From: Isoetes engelmannii
Taxonomy: Eukaryota; Streptophyta; Lycopodiopsida; Isoetales; Isoetaceae
DNA length: 21,398 bases
Assembly (NCBI GenBank): GCA_011763485.2
Contig: JAANSK020268825.1
Coordinates: 1 to 21,398, forward strand
Direction: 5' to 3'
The translations under genes and the position numbers were made by a program. The notes beneath the pieces are model-generated. The model ran no database searches, was not told the origin of the DNA, and was given only the letters and a program-made list of their open reading frames with translations. Positions 18,358-21,398 of this stretch are shown here, one piece after another; the stretch's first letter is position 1, and each line of letters begins with the position of its first letter.

Positions 18358-20202
18358 TGAAACACCTTTCAAGGCATTGGTTTTTAATCCTAGTAGTAAT
18401 GGTTGTACTAGCTCATTGTATTTTTATTTTTTTGAGGGAATGCATTTTTAGATTTTTAGTAGGCTTTCCTAACCCTTGCTACAACAATTCCTGCAATTCT
18501 AACTTGTCCATGTGGGTGCCACATCAGCTGAAATTGTTCTTGTCCATTGGTTTCTTATTTTTCTCCATCGATGACTGAAGCAATTTAAACTCTTGAAAAA
18601 TAAGGCTTCCGTTGCCCCATCCTTTTCTTTCCTATTGTCTACTAAGTACCTACTATCTGTTCTTGCTCCCCACCATTGCGGCACTTGCCATAGTTGTAGT
18701 ATGTTCTTGCTTGTTTGTAGTTTTCAGTAAAGTCCTTGAGTTGAGCATTGGATCTCTATTGCAAATAGAGATCCCACACATGGAATAATAATGCAGTTGC
18801 CTTCTACTTTGTTGAAGGACTATTTTCTCGGCTCTAAGCATCCTATGGTTAGTACCGTTGGTTTGGAGCAATGATTTTTGCCAATAGCAGGTATTTCTTC
18901 ATTTGTCTATCTATTTCATTCTTCTTTCTTTAGCTCTGTGAGGACCTACGATTTCGTCGGGCTATGAACGAGAGAAAATGAAAAGGTATCCAGAAGCAGA
19001 TGGAACTAAGAGTTCAGCATCATAAGGTATCAATGGAAGCCTTTTTCTCTTCTTCCTTATGTGATAATCCTTTCATGTCTGCAATTAATCCGCTAACGGG
19101 CACTGATTTGCCGTGTGATTAAGCATCCAACATCAAATATATGCTTCACTTGCCTTTTCCCTTTTTTCCAGTACATAGGCGATTCTAATATGAAATGAAA
19201 TGTATAATTATCACGTCGGAGGCCTATCAGACTTATGAGACGTTCTATGTCCGTTTTTACATATATGAAATTACCAAATGTCCTTTCTTGCGAAGGGACA
19301 ATGTGCTCCTCTCTCAATCCCCGTGTTTCCGCTACTACCAGGATAAAAACCCCCTCTTAGGGGAAAACCTTTTGAAGTAGAGTAGCATCGAGAATGTTCT
19401 ACCCTCGCGCAAACCACTTGACACCACGTAAGGACTGTCGAATCTCTTCAGATGTGAGCTCTTTTTTTAAATCTTCGACCACTGTCTTCATAAGAATTTC
19501 CAGATCCCAAAACCCCTATTTTGTTCTGGCATTCGTTCTTTGTTTCCTCTATGACCACTTTCCCATTTCTCCAGTATGCTCTCTGTTCATTTTTTCTTGC
19601 TTCCTATAATCTTGCCTTATCTTGCTTATGCTTTTGATACTGCTCTTTAGTCAAATTCTCGTTTATCCATACACTGGTTCCCTTTAATAAGATACGTTTT
19701 CTCATAACCTCTAATTGCAAGCAATGCCCTTTATTTTGAAACTTGATAACAACATGCCTGGGTTGCATTGATATACTGCCCACACGAAAGAGATGTATAT
19801 GTTAGAAACATCATTTCACTTTGAATACACGTTTTGATTCTCCTAGACTAGGATAATATGATATTTCCACATTGCAATAAAAATAAATTTTTGGCACCAT
19901 AATACTTTTCTACACGATCTAAGCTATGGGGCACCCTAATTTTTCAAAATTTTAGACAATTCAAGAGCAAAATGCAGAGCATCACAAGTTCCCCAACAAC
20001 TAAATTGTATTTCATCCTTTGCTGGTCATTTGCGAAGTAGTTGATGCAAAATTATGATATTTTCCAACTGTCTCAGATATATCAGCTTCAAGGAATTATT
20101 GGCACATATTTTAAGGACCAGCATGCCTATGTTCTTGTTCTAGATTTACTGGTGGTGAAGATAATCTCTACATAAGTCAATGCCTTCTTTAAAGTTGTTG
20201 GC
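18358..20202. other. Intergenic, no gene seen
   Basis: No frame shows a family motif. Frames of 60-75 codons occur on both strands and overlap, as expected by chance. The sequence is T-rich with no clear repeat or RNA gene. Confidence 0.45.
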
Positions 20203-20631
20203 ATGAAAAATAAAAACATAATATTATGCAATGAAGGGTCCATGTTTCCATTTATATTCATGGTAACCAGTACAAAGGTCAACACAAAACAAGTAATTAC
20301 AGATGTTCACATGTCTATTACACTTGCAATGGGCAGCCTTCCTTGCTTGTTGAACATGGAAGTTGTAGCTCAATCAACTATTTCCAGCATGTTGAATCCC
20401 AACAACTATTTCTGTTCCAAATGCAACCCAGCCGGGTATGTCCATATCATGTTTGATGTTGATCAGGAAATTGAGGTATCCAATGTGCTTTGTGCATATT
20501 CTCAGTTGGCAGTTAATATTGTATGTGTATATGCAACTGCAAGTCCAGCCATTGTAGCTACACCTGCACATGCACCTGCACCAAGTACGAGTGGTACTAT
20601 CAACTGTTGTTCCATCTTCAGTCCTGGTTGA
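20203..20631 (+). other. Unassigned 142-codon open frame
   Basis: A plus-strand frame begins MKNKNIILCNEGSMFPF, contains FCSKCNPAGYVHIMFDVD and ends in an alanine/proline-rich part (ATPAHAPAPSTSG). I do not recognise it. It overlaps frames on the minus strand and lacks splice or promoter context, so it may be a decayed coding fragment or chance. The CxxC pair alone does not define a zinc finger. Confidence 0.25.
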
Positions 20632-20827
20632 AGATAAAATTTATCAATGACAAGCTCTTGAGGAAGGATTTATGTTCAGGGCTATTCTTTATCAACTCAG
20701 GTATGTTATGCATGATAACATATACATACTTGTTTTGTTTTCTTTCATTTCATAACCTTCATGAATCTAATAGCTGACTTGAATGTGAAGCTTGAATATA
20801 TTGACTTCTGTATGATTTTTTCCCCCT

Positions 20828-21080
20828 TCTTTTTTGTTTTTTTGAAGGATGTGAAACTCTATTAATCAGAAGAAAGTACAAACATAAATGGGGGACTGAA
20901 ACCCAGTGGAGAAATTGTCCACCAGAGCAAAACCACCCGCCACCTTGTAACATGCAATATTTGAAAGAGTTTTATATAAGTGTTGATCTGAAGATAGTGG
21001 ACCCAAATACGGTTCTTCACTTCATCCTTAACTGAAGAAAATGAGCTCTCCACCCAACCTGGCCACTCAGCTAGCAATAT
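20828..21080 (-). mobile_element. Poly(A)-tailed non-LTR retroposon 3' end
   Basis: On the minus strand the sequence ends TTAATAGAGTTTCACATCC then TTCAAAAAAACAAAAAAG (20848-20828), a classic A-rich LINE tail. Upstream lies a 71-codon frame (20862-21077) with WVESSFSSVKDEVKNRIWV that I cannot assign to a domain. It differs from the microsatellite-tailed LINEs elsewhere in the window, so at least two LINE groups have been active. Confidence 0.55.
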
Positions 21081-21398
21081 TCACGCTGGAACCCAAAGAC
21101 AATAAGGCATATCTGACAATCAGCATCCCCTTGTAGCTCCTCCCTCAAGCTAATAGTTCTCCTTGACCCCTTGTCACTCTTTTTGCCATTTCTCCTTATA
21201 CGGATGAATCAAAAGAAGCGCCGCCCCAATGCGAAAACTAGACTCCGAGCCGTGGTTCTAGAAAAATAAAATTCACCCAAATTCGATGTCCGGTCGCCGA
21301 GATATCACCAATTGAACTCCAGGTTCTATTTATATAAGTCTCTGTTTAGCCTTCTTGCCTTTGCTTTTAGGCCTTTCTGTTGTTCCCAACCATGATAT
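21081..21398. other. Window end, no gene seen
   Basis: There are no supported features. The sequence may continue the retroposon at 20828-21080, but I cannot find its 5' limit. Confidence 0.35.

Noticed and set aside
1-21398. CRISPR arrays, bacterial operons, LTR elements or virus-like elements
   Set aside because: No regularly spaced direct repeats of CRISPR type, no paired LTRs, and no capsid, integrase or protease motifs were seen.

Overview
This window looks like nuclear DNA of a land plant. The evidence is a complete 23-exon plant-type ROOT HAIR DEFECTIVE 3 (RHD3) gene, a nuclear-type tRNA-Asn, a single-exon ATL-like RING-H2 gene, and an AT-rich, repeat-laden intergenic background. The short introns (mostly 80-150 bp) and the LINEs that end in short tandem repeats instead of poly(A) would suit a fern, lycophyte, bryophyte or gymnosperm as well as an angiosperm. 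I cannot fix the lineage from sequence alone.

Layout. 1-1200: a minus-strand tRNA-derived SINE (about 553-690) and a very clear Helitron 3' terminus ending at 1192. 1740-2990: a minus-strand, unprocessed pseudogene of a quinone-oxidoreductase-like zinc-type dehydrogenase, with at least four exons and retained introns. 3000-6290: mostly featureless AT-rich DNA with a second tRNA-derived SINE or tRNA relic (3774-3835) and a 13-G run. 6290-6734: a retroposed fragment ending in 17 A. 7140-7480: a GC-rich, internally repetitive block. 7520-8500: a decayed minus-strand LINE (endonuclease C-terminus, linker, start of reverse transcriptase). 8590-9925: two plus-strand LINE 3' ends with pentanucleotide tails that bracket the RING-H2 gene (9086-9532), whose own 3' flank carries a third pentamer tail.

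10993-16437 is the one large intact gene, the RHD3/atlastin-like dynamin-type GTPase, assembled here exon by exon into an 825-residue frame with one GC-AG intron. Just downstream, 16739-16812 is an intact tRNA-Asn(GTT). It is followed by several decaying copies of its own 3' half, a near-perfect 82-nt foldback (16976-17057) and nested 33-36 bp tandem repeats. 17659-18110 is a minus-strand LINE 3' end with its zinc-finger tail. 18110-20830 has no gene I can support, and 20828-21080 is another minus-strand poly(A)-tailed retroposon end.

The genes do not form a pathway. RHD3 shapes the ER network, the RING-H2 protein is probably a membrane E3 ubiquitin ligase, and the rest is mobile-element sediment. 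I recognised no LTR element or virus-like element. The most unusual part is the 700-bp block after the tRNA, where partial tRNA copies, a long hairpin and clean tandem repeats are interleaved.
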